Assembly (NCBI GenBank): GCA_965214335.1
Contig: CBDCBO010000003.1
Coordinates: 248,001-312,000 of the forward strand
Direction: 5' to 3'
Source: Velthaea sp965214335
Lineage (GTDB): Bacteria; Vulcanimicrobiota; Vulcanimicrobiia; Vulcanimicrobiales; Vulcanimicrobiaceae
DNA length: 64,000 nucleotides
This document shows, piece after piece, positions 43,553 to 52,285 of the stretch. Each line of letters starts with the position of its first letter. Within the stretch, counting starts at the first letter, position 1. A model generated the notes under the pieces. It did no database searches. It saw only the letters and a program-made list of their open reading frames with translations, and was not told the DNA's origin. The position numbers were made by a program, and so were the translations under genes.

Positions 43553-45154
43553 CTACGCGGTCCGGAAGCGCGCGAGTTCGACCCCGGTCGTCGCATCGTG
43601 CGCGTGCACCGTGCACACCAAACACGAATCGTACGAGCGGCAGACGTGACCGACTTCGACCGGATCGGACAGATCCTTGATCGGCGTACCGATCAAGGCT
43701 TTTTCGATCGGCCCGAGTTCACCGTCGCGCGAACGCGGACCAACATTCCACGTCGTGGGCGCGATGATCTGATAATTTTTAATTTTGCCGTTCTTGACTT
43801 CGATCCAGTGACACAGCGCGCCACGGATCGCCTCGGTGGCGCCCCAGCCTTTGCCGTCCTTTTCGACGGGTTTGATATACCACGGATCGCTGAGCCGGAA
43901 CTCGCGCAAACAGCGTTCGGCTTCACGGTACAGCTTCGCGACCTCGTGCATGCGCGCGAAGTGACGCAGCAAGACGCTGGCGCCGCCCATCTGGCGGTAC
44001 ATATCGTGAACGAGCGGATCGTACCACTGGAACGCTTCGCCGTGCTTTCCGCCGGCGATGAGTTGGCGCGCCAGCGGGCCGGCTTCGAGCCGGCCGTTCT
44101 CTTCGTGCTTGACCGCCGTGCACCATGAATACTTGCCGTCGAAGTCGATCGTGTTTTTTTGCGTCGGCATGGTCGTGCGCTCGAACGGATGCACGATACC
44201 CGTCTCGTCGTACCAGGCGCGCTCCATATCTTCGCGCGTGAAGGCTTGATCCATTAATTTGAAGGTATCGGTTTCACCGTCATACACGCCCGACTTCATG
44301 ATCAGCGCGGCGTTGCGTCCCTCGATCGTCGGGTGCTGATAGCGATCTTCGTGCGGCAGATAGCCCCACGAGATGTATTTTCCATGACCACGACCGTACG
44401 TGTCGAGGCCCATATCCAGTCCCATGCGCCAGTACATGCCGAGGTCCGAGTTGGCGTGTTCGGGTTTCTCATCGAGCCAGGCCAAGAAATCGGCATAGGA
44501 AGTAATTTGTTCGTACCGTTCGAGCGTGCAGCCCAGCCACATCGACTCGATCCAATTTTTGCGGAAGTAATCCAGAATCGCGGTCGCCCGGGTGACGTCG
44601 GTGAGCGTCGGCGCGCACATGACGCCGCCCGGAACCATGTAGCTCGAATGCGGCCACTGGCCGCCGAGTAACGCGTAGATTTCGACCGGCCGGCCCGAAA
44701 TCGTAACACCATGTTCGTAGTGCTTACCGGTGAACGGCGCGTAGCGCCGCACGGCTTCAGCGTAAAATGGGCTATCGGCGTAATTTTTATTCGTGGCATC
44801 GATCATGAACAAGCCGTAGTGGTGCCGCGGCAAGCTCTGCAGGCTTTCCACGATCTGACCGAGGTTACGGGCCAGAATCGCATTGCGCGGCACCGTCGTT
44901 TCCCACGCCGTATCGAGCGCCCACGCGGCGCACGTGAGATGCGAGGCGCCGCAGATTCCGCAGGCGCGCGGCGTTACCACCAGGCCCGCCTGCGGATCTT
45001 TATCACGCAGGATCACTTCGAAGCCGCGAAAGAGCTCGGCTTGCGTCCAGGCGTTGACGACGACCCCGTCGGCAACATCAACCCGTACATCGAGGTCGCC
45101 TTCGACGCGGCCGACGGGTGAAATATCCAGCGTTTGAACTACGGTAGTCGACAT
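43553..45154 (-). CDS. hhyL: [NiFe] hydrogenase large subunit, group 1h-like
   Basis: The 533-residue catalytic subunit has the N-terminal nickel motif PRACGICGASH (Cys65, Cys68) and the C-terminal motif SYDSCLVCTVHAHD (Cys511, Cys514). Cleavage is expected after His519, leaving a 14-residue tail. The wording DSCLVCTVHAH and the long insertions are those of the high-affinity, O2-tolerant 'actinobacterial-type' (group 1h, formerly 5) uptake hydrogenases that oxidise atmospheric H2. An AGGAG-like site lies 12 bases upstream of the ATG. It follows the small subunit after 148 bp. Subgroup assignment is by motif memory, not a tree. Confidence 0.93.
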   Translation of the reverse strand: MSTTVVQTLDISPVGRVEGDLDVRVDVADGVVVNAWTQAELFRGFEVILRDKDPQAGLVVTPRACGICGASHLTCAAWALDTAWETTVPRNAILARNLGQIVESLQSLPRHHYGLFMIDATNKNYADSPFYAEAVRRYAPFTGKHYEHGVTISGRPVEIYALLGGQWPHSSYMVPGGVMCAPTLTDVTRATAILDYFRKNWIESMWLGCTLERYEQITSYADFLAWLDEKPEHANSDLGMYWRMGLDMGLDTYGRGHGKYISWGYLPHEDRYQHPTIEGRNAALIMKSGVYDGETDTFKLMDQAFTREDMERAWYDETGIVHPFERTTMPTQKNTIDFDGKYSWCTAVKHEENGRLEAGPLARQLIAGGKHGEAFQWYDPLVHDMYRQMGGASVLLRHFARMHEVAKLYREAERCLREFRLSDPWYIKPVEKDGKGWGATEAIRGALCHWIEVKNGKIKNYQIIAPTTWNVGPRSRDGELGPIEKALIGTPIKDLSDPVEVGHVCRSYDSCLVCTVHAHDATTGVELARFRTA

Positions 45155-45302
45155 CGTTGCTCGAGCTCCTAACGGATGCGCTTGATGCGTGAGGCAATCG
45201 CGTCACTTGATGCGGCTTGCGCCGGCTGACCTACGCGTGGCCGAGCCGGCGGAGAAGTAGCCGCGCCGGCGCGCGACACCGAAGCCGTCCGCGGTCGCTT
45301 TG

Positions 45303-46265
45303 TTAAACGACGAACATATCGTCGTCGACCCACGCCGGCGCCGTGGCTTTGGCCAGCGCCGTGAGCCGAACGTAGCCGGCCTTCGAGTTGCCTGCCGGCA
45401 ACTCGCGCGGCATGCCCATGACGGTCTGCGTTTTAAAGACGGTGCCCGGTGCGAGATCGTGAAACGGAAATTCCGGTTCGGTGCAACCCAGGCACGGCAT
45501 GCCCGAACGCGTTTTCGAAGATTGGCGGTTCCAGAGAATACGGTTACACGGTGAGTGCGTCATCGGACCGCGGCAGCCGAGGTCGTAAAATAAGCAGCCT
45601 TTGCGTTGACCGAACTCGGTCGCCGACGATTTATATGCGAACTGAATATTGCGCGTGCAACCCGTTTGGGTGAAGCTGGTGAAAAAGGTCTTGGGCCGCT
45701 GCAATTCATCCAAACCGATGTCGCCGGCGCGTCCGCTGGCAACGGCGACGAGAATTTGGGTAACCCAGTCGGGATGGGCCGGGCAGCCCGGGATATTGAT
45801 GACCGGCAAGCCGGCCTTGGAAACGAAGCTGCGGCCGAGAAATCCGCCATGCTGCTTCTTAAGAAACTGCACGCCTTCGGACTGTGACGGATTGGGCGCC
45901 ATCGCCGGAATGCCGCCCCAGGTCGCGCAGTCGCCGATAGCGACAACGAATTGCGCGGCATCGGAAAGCTCGCGCACCCATTCTTTCATCGGGCGACCGG
46001 CGAAGCGGTTCCATTCGCCCGTACCGCCCGGCGCGTTGACGACCGTGCCCTCGAAAACAAAAATATCGAGCGGAATCTCGCCCGATATGCATTTTCGCAG
46101 CAGCGCTTTTAGGCTGTCGCCGAGTTCGAGACCCAGCGACGGATGCCACAAAATATTGATGCCGAAGTCAGTCACCAAATCGCATGCGCTGGGCTCTTCG
46201 GCATTGAGAAACGACATCGTGTTTCCCGAACAAGCTCCGCCTTGAAGCCACAGTAGATTTGCCAC
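45303..46265 (-). CDS. hhyS: [NiFe] hydrogenase small subunit, group 1h-like
   Basis: The 320-residue product has the electron-relay cysteines of hydrogenase small subunits: LLWLQGGACSGN at the start (Cys12), VAIGDCATWGGIPA, VINIPGCPAHPDW and the distal sites TGCTRNIQF, KGCLFYDLGCRGPMTHSPCN and MPCLGCTEPEFPF. There is no Tat signal peptide and no C-terminal anchor helix, unlike group 1a-1d enzymes. The usual CxGC of the proximal cluster reads CSGN, in line with the 3Cys/1Asp proximal cluster known for actinobacterial-type hydrogenases. First gene of the hydrogenase block. Confidence 0.93.
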   Translation of the reverse strand: MANLLWLQGGACSGNTMSFLNAEEPSACDLVTDFGINILWHPSLGLELGDSLKALLRKCISGEIPLDIFVFEGTVVNAPGGTGEWNRFAGRPMKEWVRELSDAAQFVVAIGDCATWGGIPAMAPNPSQSEGVQFLKKQHGGFLGRSFVSKAGLPVINIPGCPAHPDWVTQILVAVASGRAGDIGLDELQRPKTFFTSFTQTGCTRNIQFAYKSSATEFGQRKGCLFYDLGCRGPMTHSPCNRILWNRQSSKTRSGMPCLGCTEPEFPFHDLAPGTVFKTQTVMGMPRELPAGNSKAGYVRLTALAKATAPAWVDDDMFVV

Positions 46266-46471
46266 GTATGCCTCACCTTTGGTCTATTCGCGCGATCGTC
46301 GTCCAACCGTCACCTGCGTTTTTAAGCAGTGCTGCTGTTGTTCCTGTAAAATTTTTTCACGCCGCGCGCAATCTCAGGGAAGCGATCTCCAAACGCACCG
46401 GCGTCTCCCGCGATCGTCGCCGGTTACAGCGCCCGGCGCAATGATGACCGTCGCGGCGCCTCGACTCAGCG
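46266..46471 (-). promoter_or_regulatory. Control region ahead of the hydrogenase block
   Basis: This 206-bp spacer lies between the LytTR gene and hhyS. It holds a 12-bp inverted repeat, AGCAG-TG-CTGCT at 46325-46336. On the minus strand there is also a TTTACA (46350-46345) followed 19 bp later by TTAAAA (46325-46320), a weak -35/-10 pair with long spacing. Either could belong to the hydrogenase promoter or an activator site. Regulation by the adjacent two-component system or by CbbR is plausible but not shown. Confidence 0.35.
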
Positions 46472-47189
46472 CTACAGTCCGAAGGCCTTGCGCACGACCG
46501 GCATGTAGCCGCGGCTCACCGGTGCTTCACTGCGCCGCGCATCATCGAGGCGCAAAACGTAGGTACCGCCGAAGAACGGTTCGATTTCAACCACGTGTTC
46601 GGGATTCACGAGATAACTTCGATGCACGCGCAGAAAACCGCGCCGTTCCAGCCGCGCGGCGCACTCGGCGAGCGAACCGCGGAACCGTAATTCACGCTCC
46701 GCCAACGTCGCCAGCACGACATGACCGGTCGCGTGCACCATGCGAATCTCGCTCAATGCGCACGAGCATGCGGCGATCGTCGTCCTCGAGCGGCAGCCGG
46801 ATCGTGCCGGGCGACGCGATCGACGGCGGCGTGTGCGCCCCACGCAAGCGCGCAACCGTGACGCCCAGCCGCTCTTCGTTGACCGGTTTGACGACGTAGT
46901 CGGTGGCACCTAACTCGAACGCGCGCAGGGCGTGCTCGTCGAACGCCGTCACGAACACCACCTGCGGCCGGTGCGGCAAACTATTGATGACCGTCATCGC
47001 TTCGATGCCGCTCATACCGGGCAAACTGATATCGAGAAACACGACATCGTACGGCTCGGCGGCCAGCGTCGCGAGCGCCGTCGCCGCCGACGCCGCTTCG
47101 ACGATAGTGAAATCCTCGGCAACCCGTTCGAGCGCATAGACCAGTTCGCTGCGTACGAGCGGCTCGTCGTCAACGACGAGTGCTCTCAC
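46472..47189 (-). pseudogene. LytTR-family response regulator, frameshifted as read
   Basis: The receiver domain is intact in one frame from ATG at 47189 (MRALVVDDEPLVRSELVYAL, phospho-Asp in VFLDISLPGMSGIEAM, Lys in DYVVKPVNEERLG). The LytTR DNA-binding domain is intact in another frame down to the stop at 46472 (EIRMVHATGHVVLATLAERELRFRGSL, FLRVHRSYLVNPEHVVEIEPFFGGTYVLRLDD). Phase arithmetic shows one extra base near 46748-46756: GAGCGAG in place of GACGAG would restore a continuous ~238-residue protein. Both halves look unspoiled, so this is either a very recent mutation or a sequence error. It overlaps the sensor kinase gene by 4 bp. Confidence 0.85.
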
Positions 47190-48292
47190 CCTTCAGCTCC
47201 GCGCATCGGTACCCAAAACGCAACGGTCGTACCGGAGCCCTCGGCGCTCGCGATCTGTAAGCCCGATCGGGGACCGAACGCTCCGATGAGCCGCTGATGC
47301 ACGTTATTGAGTCCCAGACCCAACCCCGCGCCGAAGCCGCGGTCGAGAACGCCATGCATCGTATCGGCAGCGATGCCGACGCCGTCGTCGATGACCGAGA
47401 TTTCCACTCCGGCGTTTCGAAAGCGACCGCGAATGCGAATCGCCCCGCGATTGCGCGCGGCAATGCCGTGGGCGATCGCGTTTTCAACGAGCGGCTGAAC
47501 CGACAACACCGGAACGAGCGTGAGGCGCGAGCGTGCATCGACCTCGATGGTCACGCGCAAATTCGAACCGAACCGCGCATGCTCGAAGCGCAAATAGCGT
47601 TCGACGTTTTCGAGCTCGTCGTCGAGCGTGACGAACTCGCCGTGGCGCGCCAGCGTCCCGCGAAAGTAATCGGCGAAGTCGACCAGTAGATCGTGCGCAC
47701 GCGCCGAATCGGTGCGCGTCAGCGCAGCGATCGTCGTTAACGTGTTATACAGGAAGTGCGGCGATATTTGCGCCCGCAACGCCTCGAGTTCGGCTTGCGT
47801 CACGAGCGCTGCCCGTGCATCGAGTTCGGCGACTTCGAGATACACGCTGAACACGCGAGCTAAGTTCGCTGCGATGCGCGCGTCGCGCTCTTCCATGTCG
47901 TGGCCGGCGCGATAAAGCTTGAGCGCGCCGACGACGTTTGCGCGGACGACGAACGGCGCGACGGTGACGGCCGTGAGCGGACAGCCGTGCACCGGACAAC
48001 CAATTTCGTCCGCATTCGAGGTCGTATAGGCCCGTCCCGATGCCAGCGTGCGGCGGGTCGCATCGGTCAGGCTAGGTTGACCGGCGAGGTGGTGGTCGCT
48101 CCCGGCGCCGATGAATGCCAGTACGCCGTCGGTCGACGATACAACGGCGGCGGCATCGAGTTGGAGATTGTCGTAGACGAGCCGAGCGGTAAAGTGCGCC
48201 GATTCGGGTCGCAAGCCGCCGCGCAGATGCGGCAATGCAGCCACGAGGAGATCGAGAACGGTCTGCTCTCGCCCGAGCCCTTCGTCGATCAT
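47186..48292 (-). CDS. LytS-type sensor histidine kinase with GAF domain
   Basis: From ATG at 48292 the product is 368 residues. A GAF-like sensor is at about 30-150, containing a Cys pair in EIGCPVHGCPLTAVTVAPF (Cys99 and Cys104). A His_kinase domain follows with ISPHFLYNTLTTIAALTRTD (phospho-His) and a HATPase domain with VQPLVENAIAHGI and GLGLGLNNVHQRL. There are no transmembrane helices, unlike classical LytS with its 5TM module, so it senses an internal signal. It overlaps cbbR and the LytTR gene by 4 bp each. This suggests that CO2-fixation and hydrogenase genes respond to a shared internal cue. Confidence 0.9.
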   Translation of the reverse strand: MIDEGLGREQTVLDLLVAALPHLRGGLRPESAHFTARLVYDNLQLDAAAVVSSTDGVLAFIGAGSDHHLAGQPSLTDATRRTLASGRAYTTSNADEIGCPVHGCPLTAVTVAPFVVRANVVGALKLYRAGHDMEERDARIAANLARVFSVYLEVAELDARAALVTQAELEALRAQISPHFLYNTLTTIAALTRTDSARAHDLLVDFADYFRGTLARHGEFVTLDDELENVERYLRFEHARFGSNLRVTIEVDARSRLTLVPVLSVQPLVENAIAHGIAARNRGAIRIRGRFRNAGVEISVIDDGVGIAADTMHGVLDRGFGAGLGLGLNNVHQRLIGAFGPRSGLQIASAEGSGTTVAFWVPMRGAEG

Positions 48293-49167
48293 GCGCGGCG
48301 GAAGGCGCCGTTGTCGAGCACGTACTCTAAGAAGCGCTGGGCGCCCGACGGCAGATCGCGGTCGCTGCCGCCGACCAAATGCCAATCGCGCACGAGCGGC
48401 GTGATCGCGGTCGGGATTTCGGCCAGCGTGCCGTCGGCCAGCTCGCGAGCAACGGCGTCGCGGGACAACAGCGAAATGCCCAGCCCGACCCGGACGCATT
48501 CACGGATCGCGCCGTTCGACCCGATTGTCACCGCCGGTGGGGTGATGCCGAGTTCGGTCAGTACGAATTCGGTCGTTTCGCGGGTCCCTGATCCCGGTTC
48601 GCGCAGCAACCAGGTTGCCCGGGCCAGCTCGGCCGTCGAATAGGTGCAGTTGGACGGGCCGACGATAACGACGGCGTTCGAGCGAATCGCCAGGCTGACG
48701 AACTGCGCGTGCTGCGGCGGCCGGCCGGCCAGCACTAAATCGGCTTCCCAATGCGCCAGCCGTTCCCAGACTTGATCCTTATTGGCAACTTCGAGCTCGA
48801 GGTCGACCGGCTCGCGCTGGGCCTGAAAGCCACTCAGCAGCTCGGGCAACAACTGCTCGGCGGCGGTCGGCACGGCTGCCAGCGATAACCGCCGGGATCG
48901 CGGGTTGGCGGCGGCGCGCGTCTCGGCCACCGCTTCGTCGAGCAGCGCGAAGATTCGGCGCCCGTAGACGGCCAGCCGCTCGCCGGCCGGCGTCAAGCGG
49001 ACGCCGCGGCCGTCACGTTCGACGATCGCTGAACCCACCGTTTTCTGTAAAGCCGCGAGCGCTGAAGACACCGCCGGTTGCGATATGACCAGGCGTTCAG
49101 CCGCGATGCGCACCGATCCGGTGGCCGCGACTTCGAGAAACGTCCGTACCTGGTTGAGGGATAACAT
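48289..49167 (-). CDS. cbbR: CbbR: LysR-type regulator of CO2-fixation genes
   Basis: From ATG at 49167 the product is 292 residues. The winged helix is LNQVRTFLEVAATGSVRIAAERLVISQPAVSSALAALQKTVG at about 3-45, followed by an effector-binding domain (SLAAVPTAAEQLLPELLSGF, VGLGISLLSRDAVARELADG). It is divergent from cbbL with 114 bp between starts, the standard arrangement for CbbR, which senses metabolites such as RuBP or NADPH in other organisms. An inverted repeat overlaps its start codon. The 4-bp overlap with the LytS kinase gene is unusual. Confidence 0.92.
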   Translation of the reverse strand: MLSLNQVRTFLEVAATGSVRIAAERLVISQPAVSSALAALQKTVGSAIVERDGRGVRLTPAGERLAVYGRRIFALLDEAVAETRAAANPRSRRLSLAAVPTAAEQLLPELLSGFQAQREPVDLELEVANKDQVWERLAHWEADLVLAGRPPQHAQFVSLAIRSNAVVIVGPSNCTYSTAELARATWLLREPGSGTRETTEFVLTELGITPPAVTIGSNGAIRECVRVGLGISLLSRDAVARELADGTLAEIPTAITPLVRDWHLVGGSDRDLPSGAQRFLEYVLDNGAFRRA

Positions 49168-49182
49168 AAGCTCTAAGTTATG
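49165..49182. promoter_or_regulatory. Inverted repeat at the cbbR start, candidate CbbR operator
   Basis: CATAA at 49165-49169 and TTATG at 49178-49182 form a perfect inverted repeat with an 8-bp spacer in the cbbR-cbbL divergent region; the first half includes the complement of the cbbR start codon. AT-rich dyads of this kind are typical LysR-type sites and would allow autoregulation and control of cbbL. Downstream, TTGACG at 49203-49208 could be a -35 box for cbbL, with only a weak -10 (CACGAT) 17 bp later. Confidence 0.45.
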
Positions 49183-49281
49183 AATCAAAACAGAAATTGT
49201 ATTTGACGTCAATGCATCGACGTGGCACGATGGGACCGTTTTCTGCACGCACAAGAGCTCGGAAGAGCCGGAGGCATCACT

Positions 49282-50739
49282 ATGGCAACGGCAACAAACG
49301 GAGCCGCCCCTGAACGCAGCCGGTTCGAAGCCGGCGTTACTCCCTATGCGAAGATGGGCTATTGGGATGCCGACTACGTACCGAAAGACACCGACATTTT
49401 GTGCGCCTTCCGGATCACACCGCAAGACGGCGTCGATCCGATCGAAGCTGCCGCCGCGGTTGCCGGCGAGTCGTCGACCGCCACCTGGACCGTCGTTTGG
49501 ACCGACCGGCTCACCGACCACACGCATTATCAAGCCAAGGCCTACCGCGTCGATCCGGTGGCGTCGGCTCCCGGTCAGTACATCGCGTACATCGCCTACG
49601 ATCTCGACTTGTTTGAAGAAGGCTCGATCGCCAACCTGACCTCGTCGATCATCGGCAACGTGTTTGGGTTCAAAGCACTCAAGGCGCTGCGGCTCGAGGA
49701 CATGCGCATTCCGGCGATCTACGTCAAGACATTCCAGGGACCGGCACACGGCATCGTCATGGAACGTGAATATCTCAATAAGTTCGGCCGGCCGCTGCTG
49801 GGCGCGACCGTTAAACCGAAGCTGGGACTCTCCGCGCGCAACTACGGCCGCGTGGTCTACGAAGCATTGCGCGGCGGCTTGGATTTTACCAAGGACGACG
49901 AGAACATCAACTCGCAGCCGTTCATGCGTTGGCGCGACCGCTTTCTGTATTGTATGGAAGCCGTTTCACGCGCCGACGCGGCGAGCGGCGAAATTCATGG
50001 CCACTATATGAACGTGACGGCCGGCGATATGGAAGCCATGTACGAACGCGCCGAATTTGCCAAGGAACTCGGCAGCGTTATCATCATGATCGACCTCACC
50101 GTCGGTTACACCGCCATGCAATCGATGGCTAAATGGTCGCGTAAAAACGGTGTCATCCTGCATCTGCATCGCGCCGGCCACTCAACGTACACGCGTCAGA
50201 AAACACATGGCGTCAGCTTCCGTGTCATTGCAAAATGGTGCCGGCTCATCGGTGTCGATCACGTCCACGCCGGAACCGTCGTCGGCAAGCTCGAAGGCGA
50301 TCCACGCACGACCGCCGGCTACTACGATATCTTGCGCGAGAATTTTATTCCGACGAATCCGGCCAACGGAATCTACTTCGATCAAGATTGGGCCTCGATG
50401 CCGGGCGTGATGCCGGTCGCGTCGGGCGGTATTCATGCGGGTCAGATGCACGAACTGTTGCATCTGTTGGGCGAAGACGTCGTGTTGCAATTCGGTGGCG
50501 GAACGATCGGTCATCCTGACGGCATCGCGGCCGGCGGAACCGCCAACCGCGTCGCCCTCGAAGCGATGATTCAGGCCCGCAACGAAGGCCGCGATTACCT
50601 GAGTGAAGGACCCGATATCCTCAAGGAAGCCGCGAAGCGATGTGCTCCGCTCGCGCGCGCTCTCGACTTGTGGAAAGACATCAGCTTCAACTACGAATCG
50701 ACCGATACGCCCGACGCCATCGCGACGCCGTCGTACTAG
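49282..50739 (+). CDS. cbbL: RuBisCO large subunit, red-type form I (probably IE/IC-like)
   Basis: From ATG at 49282, preceded by GGAGG, the product is 485 residues. Active-site landmarks are GATVKPKLGLSARNYG (Lys178 and Lys180), GGLDFTKDDEN with the carbamylated Lys204, HLHRAGHSTYTRQKTHG, loop 6 GTVVGKLEGDP (Lys336) and VASGGIHAGQMHELL. It carboxylates ribulose-1,5-bisphosphate. The red-type lineage is supported by the CbbX gene and the long small subunit. The frame is open upstream to 49222, but those residues lack conservation. Assignment to subtype IE, the form found in trace-gas oxidisers, is by context and needs a tree. Confidence 0.97.
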   Translation: MATATNGAAPERSRFEAGVTPYAKMGYWDADYVPKDTDILCAFRITPQDGVDPIEAAAAVAGESSTATWTVVWTDRLTDHTHYQAKAYRVDPVASAPGQYIAYIAYDLDLFEEGSIANLTSSIIGNVFGFKALKALRLEDMRIPAIYVKTFQGPAHGIVMEREYLNKFGRPLLGATVKPKLGLSARNYGRVVYEALRGGLDFTKDDENINSQPFMRWRDRFLYCMEAVSRADAASGEIHGHYMNVTAGDMEAMYERAEFAKELGSVIIMIDLTVGYTAMQSMAKWSRKNGVILHLHRAGHSTYTRQKTHGVSFRVIAKWCRLIGVDHVHAGTVVGKLEGDPRTTAGYYDILRENFIPTNPANGIYFDQDWASMPGVMPVASGGIHAGQMHELLHLLGEDVVLQFGGGTIGHPDGIAAGGTANRVALEAMIQARNEGRDYLSEGPDILKEAAKRCAPLARALDLWKDISFNYESTDTPDAIATPSY

Positions 50740-50842
50740 TCGCAATGCCCCAAGCCTACCGAATCGCGATGCTTTTCACCGCGCCGGCGCACCGCAGCCG
50801 GGGTCGCGCGCGGACCTTGCTCTGCATTGGAGTCGAACGACC

Positions 50843-51265
50843 ATGCGCGTGACCCAAGGAACGTTTTCATATTTACCCGATCTGACCGACGAGCAGATCG
50901 CCAAACAAGTGCAATACGCCCTAGATAATAACTGGCCGATTTCGATTGAATACACCTTCGATCCGCATCCGCGCAACTCGTACTGGGAAATGTTCGAGTT
51001 ACCGATGTTCGATATCAAAGATGCCGCGGCGATCATGGCCGAAGTTAAACGCGCCCGCACCGAACGACCGCAGGCGTATATCAAGATAAACGCCTACGAC
51101 GCACGCTACGGACGGCAAACGACGGCGCTCAGCTTCATCGTCAATCGGCCCAAGCACGAACCGGGCTTTCGGCTCGAACGCCAGAATTCGAACGATCGCG
51201 TCCAGCGCTATACGATTGCGTCGTATTCCGTCGACAAGCCCGAGGACGTCCGCTACACGTCATGA
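50843..51265 (+). CDS. cbbS: RuBisCO small subunit, red-type
   Basis: From ATG at 50843 the product is 140 residues: VTQGTFSYLPDLTDEQIAKQVQYALDNNWPISIEYTFDPHPRNSYWEMFELPMFDIKDAAAIMAEV, then a long C-terminal extension (PGFRLERQNSNDRVQRYTIASYSVDKPEDVRYTS). That extension forms the beta-hairpin typical of red-type small subunits. It overlaps cbbX by ATGA. The frame extends upstream into cbbL but without similarity. Confidence 0.97.
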   Translation: MRVTQGTFSYLPDLTDEQIAKQVQYALDNNWPISIEYTFDPHPRNSYWEMFELPMFDIKDAAAIMAEVKRARTERPQAYIKINAYDARYGRQTTALSFIVNRPKHEPGFRLERQNSNDRVQRYTIASYSVDKPEDVRYTS

Positions 51266-52149
51266 ACGGACACGTGGACGACGCGCCGCTCGATATCACG
51301 GCCGCTTACGCCGAATCGAATATCGGCGCCATCGTTGAAAAGCTCGATCGCGAGCTGATCGGTTTAGCGCCCGTCAAGAGCCGCATTCGCGAGATTGCGG
51401 CCCTCTTGCTCGTCGACCGGTTGCGCAAGCGCGTCGGCTTGACCACTGAGCCGCCCCCGTTGCACATGTCCTTTACCGGTGGCCCGGGCACCGGTAAGAC
51501 GACCGTGGCTATGCGCATGGCCGAAATTCTAAAAAGCTTGGGCTACGTTCGTAAGGGTCATCTCATTGCCGTCACGCGCGACGACCTCGTCGGCCAATTT
51601 ATCGGCCACACGGCTCCAAAAACCAAGGAAGTCATCAAGCGCGCGATGGGCGGCGTGCTGTTCATCGACGAAGCGTATTATCTTTATAAGGCGGAAAACG
51701 AACGCGATTACGGCGGTGAAGCGATCGAAATTTTGCTTCAAGCCATGGAGAACAATCGCGACGATCTCGTCGTTATTTTTGCCGGCTACAAAGATCGAAT
51801 GGAAACATTCTTCTCGAGCAATCCAGGGCTTAAATCGCGCGTCGGCAATCATATCGACTTTCCGGACTATTCACCGGACGAGCTCATGCAAATTGCGAAG
51901 TTGATGGTCGACCACCTCAGTTATCACTTGACCGGCGACGCGGACGCCGCCTTTGCCGAATACCTCACCTTACGCATGCAGCAGCCGTTTTTCGCCAACG
52001 CGCGCAGCGTCCGCAACGCGATCGGCCGGGCGCGCTTACGTCAAGCCAATCGGCTGTTTGCGCTGGGTGGTGTGTTGACCCGCGAGCATCTGATGACCAT
52101 CGAGGCCGAGGACATTCGTCAAAGCCGGATCTTTTCGCCGGCTCAATAA
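51262..52149 (+). CDS. cbbX: CbbX: red-type RuBisCO activase (AAA+)
   Basis: The 295-residue AAA+ protein has Walker A FTGGPGTGKTT at about 71-81, the pore/substrate loop VTRDDLVGQFIGHTAPKTKEVIKRAMGGVLFIDEAYYLYKAENERDYGGEAIEILLQ with Walker B, the sensor AGYKDRMETFFSSNPGLKSRV and the C-terminal helical lid. CbbX uses ATP to pull inhibitory sugar phosphates from red-type RuBisCO and is activated by RuBP. It follows cbbS with a 4-bp overlap. Confidence 0.97.
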   Translation: MNGHVDDAPLDITAAYAESNIGAIVEKLDRELIGLAPVKSRIREIAALLLVDRLRKRVGLTTEPPPLHMSFTGGPGTGKTTVAMRMAEILKSLGYVRKGHLIAVTRDDLVGQFIGHTAPKTKEVIKRAMGGVLFIDEAYYLYKAENERDYGGEAIEILLQAMENNRDDLVVIFAGYKDRMETFFSSNPGLKSRVGNHIDFPDYSPDELMQIAKLMVDHLSYHLTGDADAAFAEYLTLRMQQPFFANARSVRNAIGRARLRQANRLFALGGVLTREHLMTIEAEDIRQSRIFSPAQ

Positions 52150-52285
52150 GGCGGCACGCGGCGTCATTACGAGCCGGGCGCCTTGGCAGCGCCGGCACTT
52201 CTGCCGATAGCTACGCTATGTGGGTCGTGCGCGCGACAACCGCGCTTGGGCAAATGAACGACGCAACGATGGCGCTGGTCGACCG

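Noticed and set aside
49222..49281. N-terminal extension of cbbL from an earlier start
   Set aside because: The extra 20 residues are unlike RuBisCO, while the ATG at 49282 has a GGAGG site and gives the normal family length.
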